NCBI GenBank assembly: GCA_023435725.1
Contig: JAEYRD010000003.1
Coordinates: 1 to 64,000, forward strand
From: Pseudomonadota bacterium
GTDB taxonomy: Bacteria; Pseudomonadota; Alphaproteobacteria; Rhizobiales; Xanthobacteraceae
Reading direction: 5' to 3'
DNA length: 64,000 bases
Shown: positions 34,304 to 43,181 of the stretch, piece by piece
Layout of the letters: the number at the start of each line of letters is the position of its first letter
How positions within the stretch are numbered: position 1 is the stretch's first letter
Notes under the pieces: model-generated
Databases searched by the model: none
Told to the model about the DNA's origin: nothing
Seen by the model: the letters and a program-made list of their open reading frames with translations, nothing else
Position numbers and translations under genes: made by a program

Positions 34304-35992
34304 GTGGTGCAGAAGATGACCCATCCCGGCGAACAGTTTTACCCCGAGGGCGTGCGTTGGGACGACGCCATCGACCAGGGCACGCTCCCTGACCTCTTGT
34401 CGAAGGCCGCAGCCGATTACGGTCCGCGCACCGCGCTCGAATTCCGCAATCGGCCGATCACATACACCGAGCTCGCCGCGATGGCGGAGCGCGCCGCCGC
34501 GGCGTTCCTGCGTGCCGGTTGCGGCAAGAACAGCTCCGTCGCGCTGTTCCTCGGCAATACGCCGGATCATCCCGTCAATTTCTTCGGCGCGCTGAAGGCC
34601 GGTGCCCGCATCGCCCATCTCTCCCCGCTCGACGGCGAGATCGCGCTGACGCACAAGGTCTCCGATTCCGGCTCGCGGGTGCTGGTCACCTCGAACCTAG
34701 CTGCGCTGCTGCCGACCGCCCTGAAATTCCTGGAGAAGGGGCTGATCGATCGCCTCATCGTCTGCGAGGACGACAATTGGGGCAAGGTCGGCACGCCGCA
34801 GGCGGCGATCCCGAGCGATCCCCGCATCGTCACCTTCAAGACCTTCGTCGAGGGCGCCACCGCGCCGGCGCAGTGGCCGCAAGTGAGCGTCGAGGACGTC
34901 GCGCTGCTGCAATATACCGGCGGCACCACCGGCCTGCCGAAGGGCGCGATGCTCACGCACGGCAATCTTACCTCGGCGGTGTCGATCTACGACGTCTGGG
35001 GCAAGCCGGGGCGTGCGGCGCGCGGCGACGTCGTCGAGCGCGTGATCTGCGTGCTGCCGCTGTTCCACATCTATGCGCTCACCGTCGTGCTGCTGTCCTC
35101 GCTCAGCCGCGGCAATCTGATCTCGATTCATCAGCGTTTCGATGTCGAAGCCGTGATGCGCGACATCGAGGTCAAGCGCGCCACCTATTTCCCGGGCGTG
35201 CCGACGATGTGGATCGCGATCGCGGCACTCCCCGATCTCGACAAGCGTGACTTCTCCTCGCTCAACGCCATCGGCTCCGGTGGTGCGCCGCTGCCGGTGG
35301 AGATTGCGAGCTTCTTCGAGCGCAAGGTCGGCAAGAAGCTCAAGAGTGGCTGGGGCATGACCGAGACCTGCTCGCCCGGCACCGGCCATCCGCCGGTTGG
35401 ACCCGACAAGCCGGGCTCGATCGGGTTGATGCTGCCCGGCATCGAACTCGACGTCGTCTCGCTGGAAAATCCCGCCAAGGTGCTGCCGCCTGGCGAAGTC
35501 GGCGAGATCCGCATCAAGGGCCCGAACGTCACCAAGGGCTACTGGAACAAGCCGAAGGAATCGGCGGAGTCCTTTTCCGACGGCCGATTCCTCACCGGCG
35601 ACATCGGCTATGTCGATACCGACGGCTACTTCTTCCTGGTCGACCGCAAGAAGGACATGATCATCTCCGGCGGCTTCAACGTCTATCCGCAGATGATCGA
35701 GCAGGCGATCTACACCGTTCCTGGCGTGCACGAGGTGATCGTGCTCGGCATTCCCGACCAGTATCGCGGCGAGGCCGCCAAGGCCTTCATCAAGCTGAAA
35801 CCGGACGCAAAGCCGTTCTCGCTCGATGAGCTGCGCGCGCAGCTCACCGGCAAGGTCGGCAAGCACGAATTGCCGGCCGAGGTCGAGTTCGTCGACGAGC
35901 TGCCGCGCACGCCGGTCGGAAAGCTGTCGCGCCACGAATTGCGCCAGCAGCAGAAACCATCACGATCCACGCAACCAGGAGGTCGCTCTTGA
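34304..35992 (+). CDS. pimA: Acyl-CoA ligase (PimA-like)
   Basis: The 562-residue enzyme belongs to the AMP-forming acyl-CoA synthetases. It has the phosphate loop YTGGTTGLPKGAMLTH, the GWGMTET motif, LTGDIGYVDTDGY, the hinge KKDMIISGGFNVYPQ and the catalytic lysine in RTPVGKLSRHELR at the C terminus. It would activate a dicarboxylic or fatty acid to its CoA ester for the cluster. The start is uncertain: GTG at 34304, GTG at 34307 or ATG at 34316, none with a clear ribosome binding site because a repeat lies just upstream. Its stop overlaps the next start. Confidence 0.85.
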   Translation: MVQKMTHPGEQFYPEGVRWDDAIDQGTLPDLLSKAAADYGPRTALEFRNRPITYTELAAMAERAAAAFLRAGCGKNSSVALFLGNTPDHPVNFFGALKAGARIAHLSPLDGEIALTHKVSDSGSRVLVTSNLAALLPTALKFLEKGLIDRLIVCEDDNWGKVGTPQAAIPSDPRIVTFKTFVEGATAPAQWPQVSVEDVALLQYTGGTTGLPKGAMLTHGNLTSAVSIYDVWGKPGRAARGDVVERVICVLPLFHIYALTVVLLSSLSRGNLISIHQRFDVEAVMRDIEVKRATYFPGVPTMWIAIAALPDLDKRDFSSLNAIGSGGAPLPVEIASFFERKVGKKLKSGWGMTETCSPGTGHPPVGPDKPGSIGLMLPGIELDVVSLENPAKVLPPGEVGEIRIKGPNVTKGYWNKPKESAESFSDGRFLTGDIGYVDTDGYFFLVDRKKDMIISGGFNVYPQMIEQAIYTVPGVHEVIVLGIPDQYRGEAAKAFIKLKPDAKPFSLDELRAQLTGKVGKHELPAEVEFVDELPRTPVGKLSRHELRQQQKPSRSTQPGGRS

Positions 35993-37176
35993 CCGACGCC
36001 GTCATCGTTTCCACCGCCCGCACCCCGATCGGCAAGGCCTATCGCGGCGCGCTCAACGCCACCGAGGGCGCGACGCTGCTCGGCCACGCCATCGGCGAGG
36101 CTGTCGCCCGCGCCAAGGTCGACCCGAAGGAGATCGAGGATGTCGTGATGGGCGCAGCGCTGCAGCAGGGTGCGACCGGCGGCAACATCGCGCGCAAGGC
36201 GCTGCTCCGCGCCGGCCTTCCCGTCACCGTCGCCGGCACCACCATCGACCGCCAGTGCGCCTCGGGCCTGCAGGCGATCGCGCTCGCCGCACGTTCGGTG
36301 ATCTTCGACGGCGTCGAGATCGCGGTCGGCGGCGGCGGCGAGTCGATCAGCCTCGTGCAGAACGACAAGATGAACGGCTTCCACGCCACGGATCCGGCGC
36401 TGCTCAAGATCAAGGGCGAGGTCTACATGCCCATGATCGACACGGCCGAGGTCGTCGCCAAGCGCTACGGCATCTCGCGCGAGAAGCAGGACGAATATTC
36501 GCTGGAGAGCCAGCGCCGCACCGCGGCCGCGCAGCAGGGCGGCAAGTTCAAGGACGAGATCGCGCCGATCACCACGCAGATGGCGGTGACCGACAAGGCG
36601 ACCGGCGCCGTCTCGTTCAAGGACGTGACGCTGTCGCAGGACGAGGGCCCGCGCCCCGAGACCACGATCGAAGGCCTTGCCGGGCTCAAGCCCGTGCGCG
36701 GCGAAGGTTTCTCCATCACCGCCGGCAATGCCAGCCAGCTCTCCGACGGCGCCAGCGCCTCGGTGATCATGAGCGACAAGGAAGCCGCCAAGCGTGGCCT
36801 CAAGCCGCTCGGCATCTTCCGCGGTTTCGTCGCCGCCGGCTGCGAGCCGGACGAGATGGGCATCGGCCCGGTCTTCGCCGTGCCGCGCCTGCTCAAGCGC
36901 CATGGCCTTAACGTCGACGACATCGGTCTCTGGGAGCTGAACGAAGCCTTCGCGGTGCAGGTGCTGTATTGCCGCGACAAGCTCGGCATCGATCCCGAGA
37001 AGATCAACGTCGACGGCGGCGCGATCGCGGTGGGCCATCCCTACGGCATGTCGGGCGCGCGCCTCACCGGCCACGCCTTGATCGAAGGCCGTCGCCGCAA
37101 GGCGAAGTACGCGGTCGTCACCATGTGCGTCGGCGGCGGCATGGGCGCGGCCGGGCTGTTCGAGGTGCTGCAGTAA
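35989..37176 (+). CDS. pimB: Acetyl-CoA acyltransferase / thiolase (PimB-like)
   Basis: The 395-residue thiolase cleaves 3-oxoacyl-CoA to acetyl-CoA and a shortened acyl-CoA. The nucleophile Cys90 is in TTIDRQCASG, the GHPYGMSGAR histidine motif is near 346-355, and the second cysteine is in TMCVGGGMGAAG near the end. It begins with TTG, overlapping the stop of the ligase gene, with AGGAGGT in front. The gene order and length fit PimB. Confidence 0.9.
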   Translation: MTDAVIVSTARTPIGKAYRGALNATEGATLLGHAIGEAVARAKVDPKEIEDVVMGAALQQGATGGNIARKALLRAGLPVTVAGTTIDRQCASGLQAIALAARSVIFDGVEIAVGGGGESISLVQNDKMNGFHATDPALLKIKGEVYMPMIDTAEVVAKRYGISREKQDEYSLESQRRTAAAQQGGKFKDEIAPITTQMAVTDKATGAVSFKDVTLSQDEGPRPETTIEGLAGLKPVRGEGFSITAGNASQLSDGASASVIMSDKEAAKRGLKPLGIFRGFVAAGCEPDEMGIGPVFAVPRLLKRHGLNVDDIGLWELNEAFAVQVLYCRDKLGIDPEKINVDGGAIAVGHPYGMSGARLTGHALIEGRRRKAKYAVVTMCVGGGMGAAGLFEVLQ

Positions 37177-37183
37177 CGTTTCT

Positions 37184-37227
37184 CGTCGTTCCGGGCCTGC
37201 GCGTTACGGCGCATCCCGGAACGACGG
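37184..37227. repeat. Short inverted repeat between pimB and pimC
   Basis: CGTCGTTCCGGG and CCCGGAACGACG are perfect arms around the loop CCTGCGCGTTACGGCGCAT. It is a short relative of the GTCATTCC elements and lies directly after the thiolase stop. Confidence 0.75.
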
Positions 37228-37268
37228 CGGAATCTGGTAAGAATAAAATTCGTTCACAGGAGGATCCG

Positions 37269-38459
37269 ATGGATCTCGCATTCACGAAAGAAGAGCAGGC
37301 GTTTCGCGAGGAAGTGCGATCATTCTTCCGCGACAACGTGCCGCCGGATACACGGCGCAAGCTGGTCGAGGGCCGCCACCTCTCGAAGGACGAGATGGTG
37401 ACGTGGTGGCGCATCCTCAACAAGAAGGGCTGGGGCGTCAGCCACTGGCCGAAGCAGTTTGGCGGCACCGGGTGGACCTCGGTGCAGCACTACATCTTCA
37501 ACGAGGAGCTGCAGTCCTATCCGGCGCCGCAGCCGCTCGCCTTCGGCGTCAGCATGGTCGGCCCGGTCATCTACACGTTCGGCAACGAGGAGCAGAAGAA
37601 GAAGTATCTGCCACGCATCGCCAATGTCGACGACTGGTGGTGCCAGGGTTTCTCGGAGCCGGGCTCGGGTTCGGACCTCGCTTCGCTCAAGACCAAGGCC
37701 GAGCGCAAGGGCGACAAGTGGATCATCAACGGCCAGAAGACCTGGACCACGCTGGCCCAGCACGCCGACATGATCTTCTGTCTGTGCCGCACCGACAACA
37801 ATGCGAAGAAGCAGATGGGCATCTCCTTCATCGTCTTCTCGATGAAGTCGAAGGGCGTCACCGTGCGCCCGATCCAGACCATCGATGGCGGCCATGAGGT
37901 CAACGAGGTCTTCTTCGACGACGTCGAGGTGCCCGTCGAGAACCTGATCGGCGAGGAGAACAAGGGCTGGGACTACGCAAAGTTCCTGCTCGGCAATGAG
38001 CGCACCGGCATCGCTCGCGTCGGCGTCTCCAAGGAGCGGCTGCGCCGCATCCGCGATCTCGCCGGCAAGGTCGAATCCGCAGGCAAGCCGATCATCCAGG
38101 ACTCCGCCTTCCGCGAGAAGCTCGCCGCCTGCGAGATCGAGCTGAAGGCGCTCGAGCTCACCCAGCTCCGCGTCGTCGCCGACGAAGGCAAGCACGGCAA
38201 GGGCAAGCCCAATCCGGCCTCCTCGGTGCTGAAGATCAAGGGCTCCGAGATCCAGCAGACCACCACCGAGCTGCTCATGGAAGTGATCGGTCCGTTCGCC
38301 GCGCCTTACGACGTGCACGGCGACGACGGCTCGAACGAAGCCATGGAGTGGACCGCCCAGATCGCGCCGAGCTACTTCAACAACCGCAAGGTCTCGATCT
38401 ACGGCGGCTCCAACGAGATCCAGCGCAACATCATCGCCAAGGCGGTGCTGGGGTTGTGA
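37269..38459 (+). CDS. pimC: Acyl-CoA dehydrogenase (PimC-like)
   Basis: The 396-residue flavoprotein has the acyl-CoA dehydrogenase fold, with FAD-contacting GFSEPGSGSDLASLKTKA and KTWTTLAQHADMIF and the C-terminal YGGSNEIQRNIIAKAV. In medium-chain enzymes the catalytic glutamate lies in a YEG motif; here that residue is Gly, as in long-chain-type enzymes where the base lies elsewhere. AGGAGG precedes the ATG. A longer in-frame reading upstream overlaps the thiolase gene in another frame and is not real. It is followed by a second, divergent dehydrogenase and probably forms a complex with it. Confidence 0.88.
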   Translation: MDLAFTKEEQAFREEVRSFFRDNVPPDTRRKLVEGRHLSKDEMVTWWRILNKKGWGVSHWPKQFGGTGWTSVQHYIFNEELQSYPAPQPLAFGVSMVGPVIYTFGNEEQKKKYLPRIANVDDWWCQGFSEPGSGSDLASLKTKAERKGDKWIINGQKTWTTLAQHADMIFCLCRTDNNAKKQMGISFIVFSMKSKGVTVRPIQTIDGGHEVNEVFFDDVEVPVENLIGEENKGWDYAKFLLGNERTGIARVGVSKERLRRIRDLAGKVESAGKPIIQDSAFREKLAACEIELKALELTQLRVVADEGKHGKGKPNPASSVLKIKGSEIQQTTTELLMEVIGPFAAPYDVHGDDGSNEAMEWTAQIAPSYFNNRKVSIYGGSNEIQRNIIAKAVLGL

Positions 38460-38502
38460 CGCTCTTCCTCTCCGCTGCGGCGGGGAGGGCAGTGTTTCCA
38501 CC

Positions 38503-38608
38503 GTCATTCCGGGGCGCGACGCAGTCGCGAGCCCGGAATCCATCGGGCCGCACGTTCAAAGGCGAAATGGATTCCGGGCCTGGCCCTTCGGGCCATCCCG
38601 GAATGACG
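38503..38608. repeat. Dispersed palindromic repeat (GTCATTCC type)
   Basis: The element is bounded by GTCATTCCGGGG and CCCGGAATGAC and contains GGCCCTTCGGGCC. It is the same family as 34170-34298, partly in the opposite arrangement. It separates pimC from pimD. Confidence 0.8.
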
Positions 38609-38642
38609 AAGTCAGATGATCCGGGTACGAGGAACCAAAGAA

Positions 38643-39785
38643 ATGGATTTTGATCTGTCCGAGGAGCAGAGGCTTCTCAAGGAAAGCATCGACGGCCTGC
38701 TGACCGATTCCTACGATTTCGAGCAGCGCAAGAAGTACATGAAGGAGAAGGGCGGCTGGAGCCAGGTCGTCTGGGGCAAGCTCGCCGAGCAGGGCCTTCT
38801 GGGCCTGCCCTTCGCGGAGGCTGATGGCGGCTTCGGCGGCGGCGGCGTCGAGACCATGATCGTGATGGAAGCGCTCGGCAAGGCGCTGGTGCTCGAGCCT
38901 TATCTCGCAACGGTCGTGATCGGCGGTGGTTTCCTGCGCCACGCCGGCTCCGATGCGCAGAAGGCCGCGCTCGTGCCCGGCATCATCGACGGCAGCAAGA
39001 CGCTCGCCTTCGCTCAGCTCGAGAAGAACTCGCGCTATGATCTCTTCGACGTCACCACGACGGCGAAGAAGAAAGGCGACGGCTGGGTCATCGACGGTGA
39101 AAAGTTCGTGGTGCTCAACGGCGAGAACGCCGGGACCCTCATCGTCACCGCGCGCACCAAGGGCGATCGCCGCGACAAGTCCGGCATCGGCGTGTTCCTG
39201 GTGCCGGCGAATGCCAAGGGCGTCACGAAGAAATCGTATCCGACCCAGGATGGCCTGCACGCCGCCGACGTCACCTTCACCGGTGTCGAGTTGGGCGCGG
39301 ATGCCGCGATCGGCAACCCCGAGGACGGCCTCGCGCTGATCGAGCGCGTGGTGGACGAAGCCCGCGTCGCGCTCTGCGCCGAAGCGGTCGGCCTGATGGA
39401 CGAGTCGCTCAAGACCACGGTCGAGTACATCAAGACGCGCAAGCAGTTCGGCGTCGCGATCGGCTCGTTCCAGTCGCTGCAGCACCGCGCTTCCGACATG
39501 TTCGTCGCCGCCGAGCAGGCTCGCTCGATGTCGATGTTCGCGACCATGGCGAACGATTTCGAGAATGCCAAGGAGCGCTCGAACGCGATCGCCGCGGCCA
39601 AGGTGCAGATCGGCAAGTCGCTGAAGTTCGTCGGCCAGCAGGCGATCCAGCTCCACGGCGGCATCGGCATGACCATGGAGGCGAAGATCGGCCACTACTT
39701 CAAGCGCCTCACCATGATCGAGAACACGTTCGGCGACACCGAGTACCACCAGCGCCGCGTCGCGGATGCGGGCGGGTTGATCTAG
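38643..39785 (+). CDS. pimD: Acyl-CoA dehydrogenase, second subunit (PimD-like)
   Basis: The 380-residue protein is an acyl-CoA dehydrogenase homologue that starts MDFDLSEEQRLLKESIDG. It is diverged: the usual FAD region reads FAQLEKNSRYDLFDVTTTAK rather than the EPGSGSD-type motif, and the C terminus ends IENTFGDTEYHQRRVADAGG. QQAIQLHGGIGMTME is kept. Such weak partners occur in heteromeric dehydrogenases with the neighbouring normal subunit, as in some steroid-degrading pairs. I chose the ATG with CGAGGA in front; nine in-frame codons precede it. Confidence 0.85.
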   Translation: MDFDLSEEQRLLKESIDGLLTDSYDFEQRKKYMKEKGGWSQVVWGKLAEQGLLGLPFAEADGGFGGGGVETMIVMEALGKALVLEPYLATVVIGGGFLRHAGSDAQKAALVPGIIDGSKTLAFAQLEKNSRYDLFDVTTTAKKKGDGWVIDGEKFVVLNGENAGTLIVTARTKGDRRDKSGIGVFLVPANAKGVTKKSYPTQDGLHAADVTFTGVELGADAAIGNPEDGLALIERVVDEARVALCAEAVGLMDESLKTTVEYIKTRKQFGVAIGSFQSLQHRASDMFVAAEQARSMSMFATMANDFENAKERSNAIAAAKVQIGKSLKFVGQQAIQLHGGIGMTMEAKIGHYFKRLTMIENTFGDTEYHQRRVADAGGLI

Positions 39786-39792
39786 CCGCAAC

Positions 39793-39830
39793 TGTCATCC
39801 CGGGGCATCGCGAAGCGATGAGCCCGGGTT
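39793..39830. repeat. Short inverted repeat after pimD
   Basis: The sequence from GTCATCCCGGGGCATCGC to GCGATGAGCCCGGG is a compact hairpin directly after the pimD stop, and adjoins the larger element at 39843. Confidence 0.65.
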
Positions 39831-39842
39831 CTCGCCACCACC

Positions 39843-39929
39843 GTCATTGCGAGCGAAGCGAAGCAATCCAGGCTGTCTCCGCGGCGACGTCTCTGGATTG
39901 CTTCGTCGCTTCGCTCCTCGCAATGACGG
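39843..39929. repeat. Dispersed palindromic repeat (GTCATTGCGAGCG type)
   Basis: The element starts GTCATTGCGAGCGAAGCG and ends CTCGCAATGACGG, with an internal dyad around GCAATCCAG and CTGGATTGC. It is the same family as 3336-3452. It ends about 30 bases before pimE. Confidence 0.8.
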
Positions 39930-39957
39930 AGCAAGCGGACGCAGCGGAGCAACAACA

Positions 39958-40731
39958 ATGAAAAACACCCCGTTCGATCTCACCGGAAAAGTCGCCGTCG
40001 TCACCGGCTCCAGCCGCGGCATCGGCCGCTCCTCCGCTGAATTGCTGGCAAAGCTCGGCGCCAAGGTCGTGGTTTCCTCGCGCAAGGCCGACGCCTGCAA
40101 GGAAGTCGCCGACGGCATCAATGCGGCCGGCGGCGATGCGACCGTCATTCCCTGCAACATTGCGCGCAAGGCCGAGGTCGAGGCGCTGATCTCCGGCGCG
40201 ACCAAGCGCTACGGCAAGATCGACATCCTCGTCTGCAACGCCGCAGTGAACCCGTATTACGGCCCGCTGCTCGATATCACGGACGAGGCCTTCGACAAGA
40301 TCATGGGCTCGAACGTCAAGAGCAACATCTGGCTCTCGGCGCTGGCGATCCCGCAGATGGCCGAGCGCGGAGGCGGCTCCGTCGTCATCATCTCCTCGAT
40401 AGGCGGCCTGCGCGGCTCGACCGTGATCGGCGCCTACGGCATCTCCAAGGCCGCCGACTTCGCGCTGTGCCGCTCGCTCGCCGGCGAATGGGGCCCGAAA
40501 GGCGTCCGCGTCAACTGCATCGCGCCCGGCCTCGTCAAGACCGATTTCGCCCGCGCGCTCTGGGAAGACGAAGCCAACCTCAAGCGCCGCACCGCCACCA
40601 CGCCGCTCCGCCGCATCGGCGAACCCGACGAAATCGCCGGCGCCGTCGCCTACCTCGCCTCGGATGCCTCGAGCTTCATGACCGGACAAACCATCGTCAT
40701 CGACGGCGGCGTCACCACCGCGGCGGTGTAG
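39958..40731 (+). CDS. pimE: Short-chain dehydrogenase/reductase (PimE-like)
   Basis: The 257-residue protein is a classical SDR: the NAD(P) motif TGSSRGIG is at 16-23, NAG-type motif CNAAVN is near 90, the catalytic serine is in IISSIGG, and the catalytic pair is in YGISKAA (Tyr and Lys four apart). It ends with GQTIVIDGGV, the usual C-terminal motif. It closes the pim-like cluster and would act on a hydroxyacyl or ketoacyl intermediate. The frame extends upstream into the repeat, but the ATG at 39958 gives the normal N terminus. Confidence 0.85.
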   Translation: MKNTPFDLTGKVAVVTGSSRGIGRSSAELLAKLGAKVVVSSRKADACKEVADGINAAGGDATVIPCNIARKAEVEALISGATKRYGKIDILVCNAAVNPYYGPLLDITDEAFDKIMGSNVKSNIWLSALAIPQMAERGGGSVVIISSIGGLRGSTVIGAYGISKAADFALCRSLAGEWGPKGVRVNCIAPGLVKTDFARALWEDEANLKRRTATTPLRRIGEPDEIAGAVAYLASDASSFMTGQTIVIDGGVTTAAV

Positions 40732-40743
40732 CCGCCCCTTCCG

Positions 40744-41649
40744 CTATGGCCGACGCGCGTCGCTGCGCCTGGCCATCGCGCTTTTGATGGCGCTTTCGAT
40801 GGCGCGTACGACGAGCAGGGCGGATCTCTCGTCGAGATGCACGCCGTCGGCCCAGCGCAGTTCGCTCATCGGTGGATCGATCGGCAGCCACAGCGCGGGG
40901 TCCGGGAAGGCCTCGTGCACGATCTCCCTGGTCGTCAGGACCGAGCGCGAGGCCTCGATCTCGGGCGCGAACGGAACGTGGACCAGGAAGACACGAGCGC
41001 CCCGCCGCTGCAAGTCATCGATGAGCTGCCGGATGCGGGCCGCATTCGCGCGCGCCTGCACGGTCGGGTCTTCCTCATTCATCTGTTCCAGCGCGCGGTC
41101 GAGATAGAGCTTGTTGTCGAACGTGCTCGGCGGCTGGCCGAGCAGGTGATCCCGGCCCGCGCGGGCCTGGACGAGATCCGGCGGCGCGTGATTCCAGGTC
41201 TCATAGGCCGCGACCGCCGTTCGCACCGGGCGCAGAAGCTGCGCTTCCTCGCGCGCGCCGCCTGAAAATCTTTCGATCAGCGAGGCGTCTTCTTTGCGTG
41301 AAAGGACATTCGTCTCGATCAGGATGATCTTCGGCAGGCTTGACTGCTTCGCAACGATATCGAGGCTCGTCACCGGCGAGCCGCCGGCCAACGCAAGATT
41401 GCGGACGCGGGGAAGCGAGTAATACTCCTCCTTGAGGCGCCAGGTGACCGAACTGCCGACCAGCACGATGTCCGGAATGGGCTCCCGCACATAGCGGTTG
41501 AGGGTGACGAGGCTGCCGTCGCGGGTCGTGACGGCCGGCTGCTGCAGAGCCGAGCCGAAGCGCGCCGTGGCAAGGCCGCAGGCGAGCAGCAGCGCCACCG
41601 CGACGGTTGCGCATCGGATCAGCCACGAAATCGTCGAAACCTGCTGCAT
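40744..41649 (-). CDS. SGNH/GDSL-like protein of an acyl-transfer pair
   Basis: The 301-residue protein has an N-terminal membrane segment (about 8-30) and a GDSL-type domain in the periplasm. The nucleophile motif is IVLVGSSVTW (Ser66 or Ser67), and the catalytic Asp and His are in ADGVHLDE (Asp268, His271). It lies 2 bases after the MBOAT gene on the same strand. Pairs like this (AlgI with AlgJ/AlgX, DltB with DltD) transfer acyl groups to polymers outside the membrane. I infer O-acetylation of a surface polysaccharide; the polymer is not identified here. Confidence 0.75.
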   Translation of the reverse strand: MQQVSTISWLIRCATVAVALLLACGLATARFGSALQQPAVTTRDGSLVTLNRYVREPIPDIVLVGSSVTWRLKEEYYSLPRVRNLALAGGSPVTSLDIVAKQSSLPKIILIETNVLSRKEDASLIERFSGGAREEAQLLRPVRTAVAAYETWNHAPPDLVQARAGRDHLLGQPPSTFDNKLYLDRALEQMNEEDPTVQARANAARIRQLIDDLQRRGARVFLVHVPFAPEIEASRSVLTTREIVHEAFPDPALWLPIDPPMSELRWADGVHLDERSALLVVRAIESAIKSAMARRSDARRP

Positions 41650-41651
41650 CG

Positions 41652-43010
41652 TCAGAACTGGAAGTAGATGAAGGCGCTGTCGGGCCCGGCTTCAAGATAA
41701 GCTAGCGCCGCGAGCGCGCCATAGAGATACGGCTCCCATCGCTGCAATCGGCTCTCGACCAGCGTGCCGATGCCGGCATGTTGGATGATCACCGGCAACG
41801 CGTAGAGCAGGGCGAGATTATAGAACAGCTTTGGCGGGTTGGGCGTGGCGGTCGCGGTGAACATCCCCTTGAGGTAGCCGAGCGCGTGGTCGAAGTTCGG
41901 CAGCTTGAAGAAGATCCAGAGCATCGTGACACAAAAGAAGACGACGCCCATCCTGATCGCCCGCACCGCAGGGCCGGCCTCGCCCAGGAGCCGCAGGAAC
42001 GGCCGTTCGATGATGAGCAGAAGCCCGTGCGCCATGCCCCACAGCGCATAGCTCAGGCTGGCGCCGTGCCACAGCCCGCCGAGCGTCATCACGATCATCA
42101 GGTTGAGATAGGTCCGCCCCGTGCCATGCCGGTTGCCGCCGAGGGGAATGTACAGATAAGTCCTGAGCCAGTTCGACAGCGATATATGCCAGCGCGTCCA
42201 GAATTCCGAGAACGAGGTCGAGATGTAGGGCAGGTCGAAGTTCACGGGCAGGCGATAGCCGAACAGCAGCCCGAGCCCGAGCGCAATCGCCGAGTAGCCG
42301 AAGAAATCGGCATAGATCTGGTAGCCGTAGAGGAACACCAGCAGCCAGCGATCCTGCGTGCGCAGCGTCTCATAGAGCGGGAAGTCCATATAGGACGTCA
42401 TCTCGTTGAGGTTGTTCGCCACGTACAGCTTGAAGAAATAGCCGAGCAGGATCCATTTCGCCGCCTCGACGAAGGCGACGTCACTGATCCGCTTGGGGAC
42501 GATCTGCGGCATGAACTGGGCCGCGCGCGTGATCGGGCCGGACACCAGCTGCGGGAAGAAGATGATGTAGAGGAATACGTCCCGTAAGCGTGCCGGGCGT
42601 TTCTCGCGCGTCAGGTCGACCAGCAGGCTGATGTTGTGGAACACGAAGAACGAGATGCCGATCGGCAGCGGCAGCCGCAGCAGGAAGTCGACCGGCGCGA
42701 CATCAGTCAGGTGAGGTGCGGCGGCGTCGACGAACAGGAACTTGTACTTGAAGAACGCCAGCAGGCCGAGATTGAAGACGATGCCGGTCGGCATCCATGT
42801 GGTCCGGTTCTCGAACGCGAGCACCAGGCAGACATGGGTGCCGAGCACCGCGACGAGCAGCAGCGGCAGCAGCTCCGGCTGGCCGAAGCCATAGAAGAAG
42901 ACGCTCGCGAGCACCAGCAGCTGCACCTGGAATCGGCGCAGGAGAGGCAGGTAATAGGCGCTGAACACGACCGCGACGAAGACGCCGAACTGAAGAGAGG
43001 TGAAGGTCAT
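41652..43010 (-). CDS. MBOAT-family O-acyltransferase (AlgI-like)
   Basis: The 452-residue protein has about 11 membrane helices and the MBOAT hallmarks: FFPQLVSGPITRA (152-164), FWTRWHISLSNWLRTYLYIP (270-289) and the catalytic histidine in GGLWHGASL (His315). AlgI-type members bring an acetyl group across the inner membrane for alginate or cellulose modification. It forms a two-gene operon with the SGNH protein downstream. No glycosyltransferase or polymerase is nearby, so the substrate polymer is encoded elsewhere. Confidence 0.9.
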   Translation of the reverse strand: MTFTSLQFGVFVAVVFSAYYLPLLRRFQVQLLVLASVFFYGFGQPELLPLLLVAVLGTHVCLVLAFENRTTWMPTGIVFNLGLLAFFKYKFLFVDAAAPHLTDVAPVDFLLRLPLPIGISFFVFHNISLLVDLTREKRPARLRDVFLYIIFFPQLVSGPITRAAQFMPQIVPKRISDVAFVEAAKWILLGYFFKLYVANNLNEMTSYMDFPLYETLRTQDRWLLVFLYGYQIYADFFGYSAIALGLGLLFGYRLPVNFDLPYISTSFSEFWTRWHISLSNWLRTYLYIPLGGNRHGTGRTYLNLMIVMTLGGLWHGASLSYALWGMAHGLLLIIERPFLRLLGEAGPAVRAIRMGVVFFCVTMLWIFFKLPNFDHALGYLKGMFTATATPNPPKLFYNLALLYALPVIIQHAGIGTLVESRLQRWEPYLYGALAALAYLEAGPDSAFIYFQF

Positions 43011-43181
43011 GCCGCCCCATCTGTTCGTCCGGCGTGTACCATTTTCGCATCGCCTGTCCTAGCCTTTCGATGTGCGTTGCCGGGCGCCCGGACGAACGCG
43101 CCGGGCTTGACCTTCCCGTCCTAATCCGCTCCCTTTGGCGCGACACAATGACCCCTAACGGGAAAACGCCAAGGTAGCTTC

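Noticed and set aside
36969..37268. A 100-residue N-terminal extension of PimC
   Set aside because: The extension is the thiolase gene read in another frame plus the spacer; the ATG at 37269 has AGGAGG and gives the normal family N terminus.
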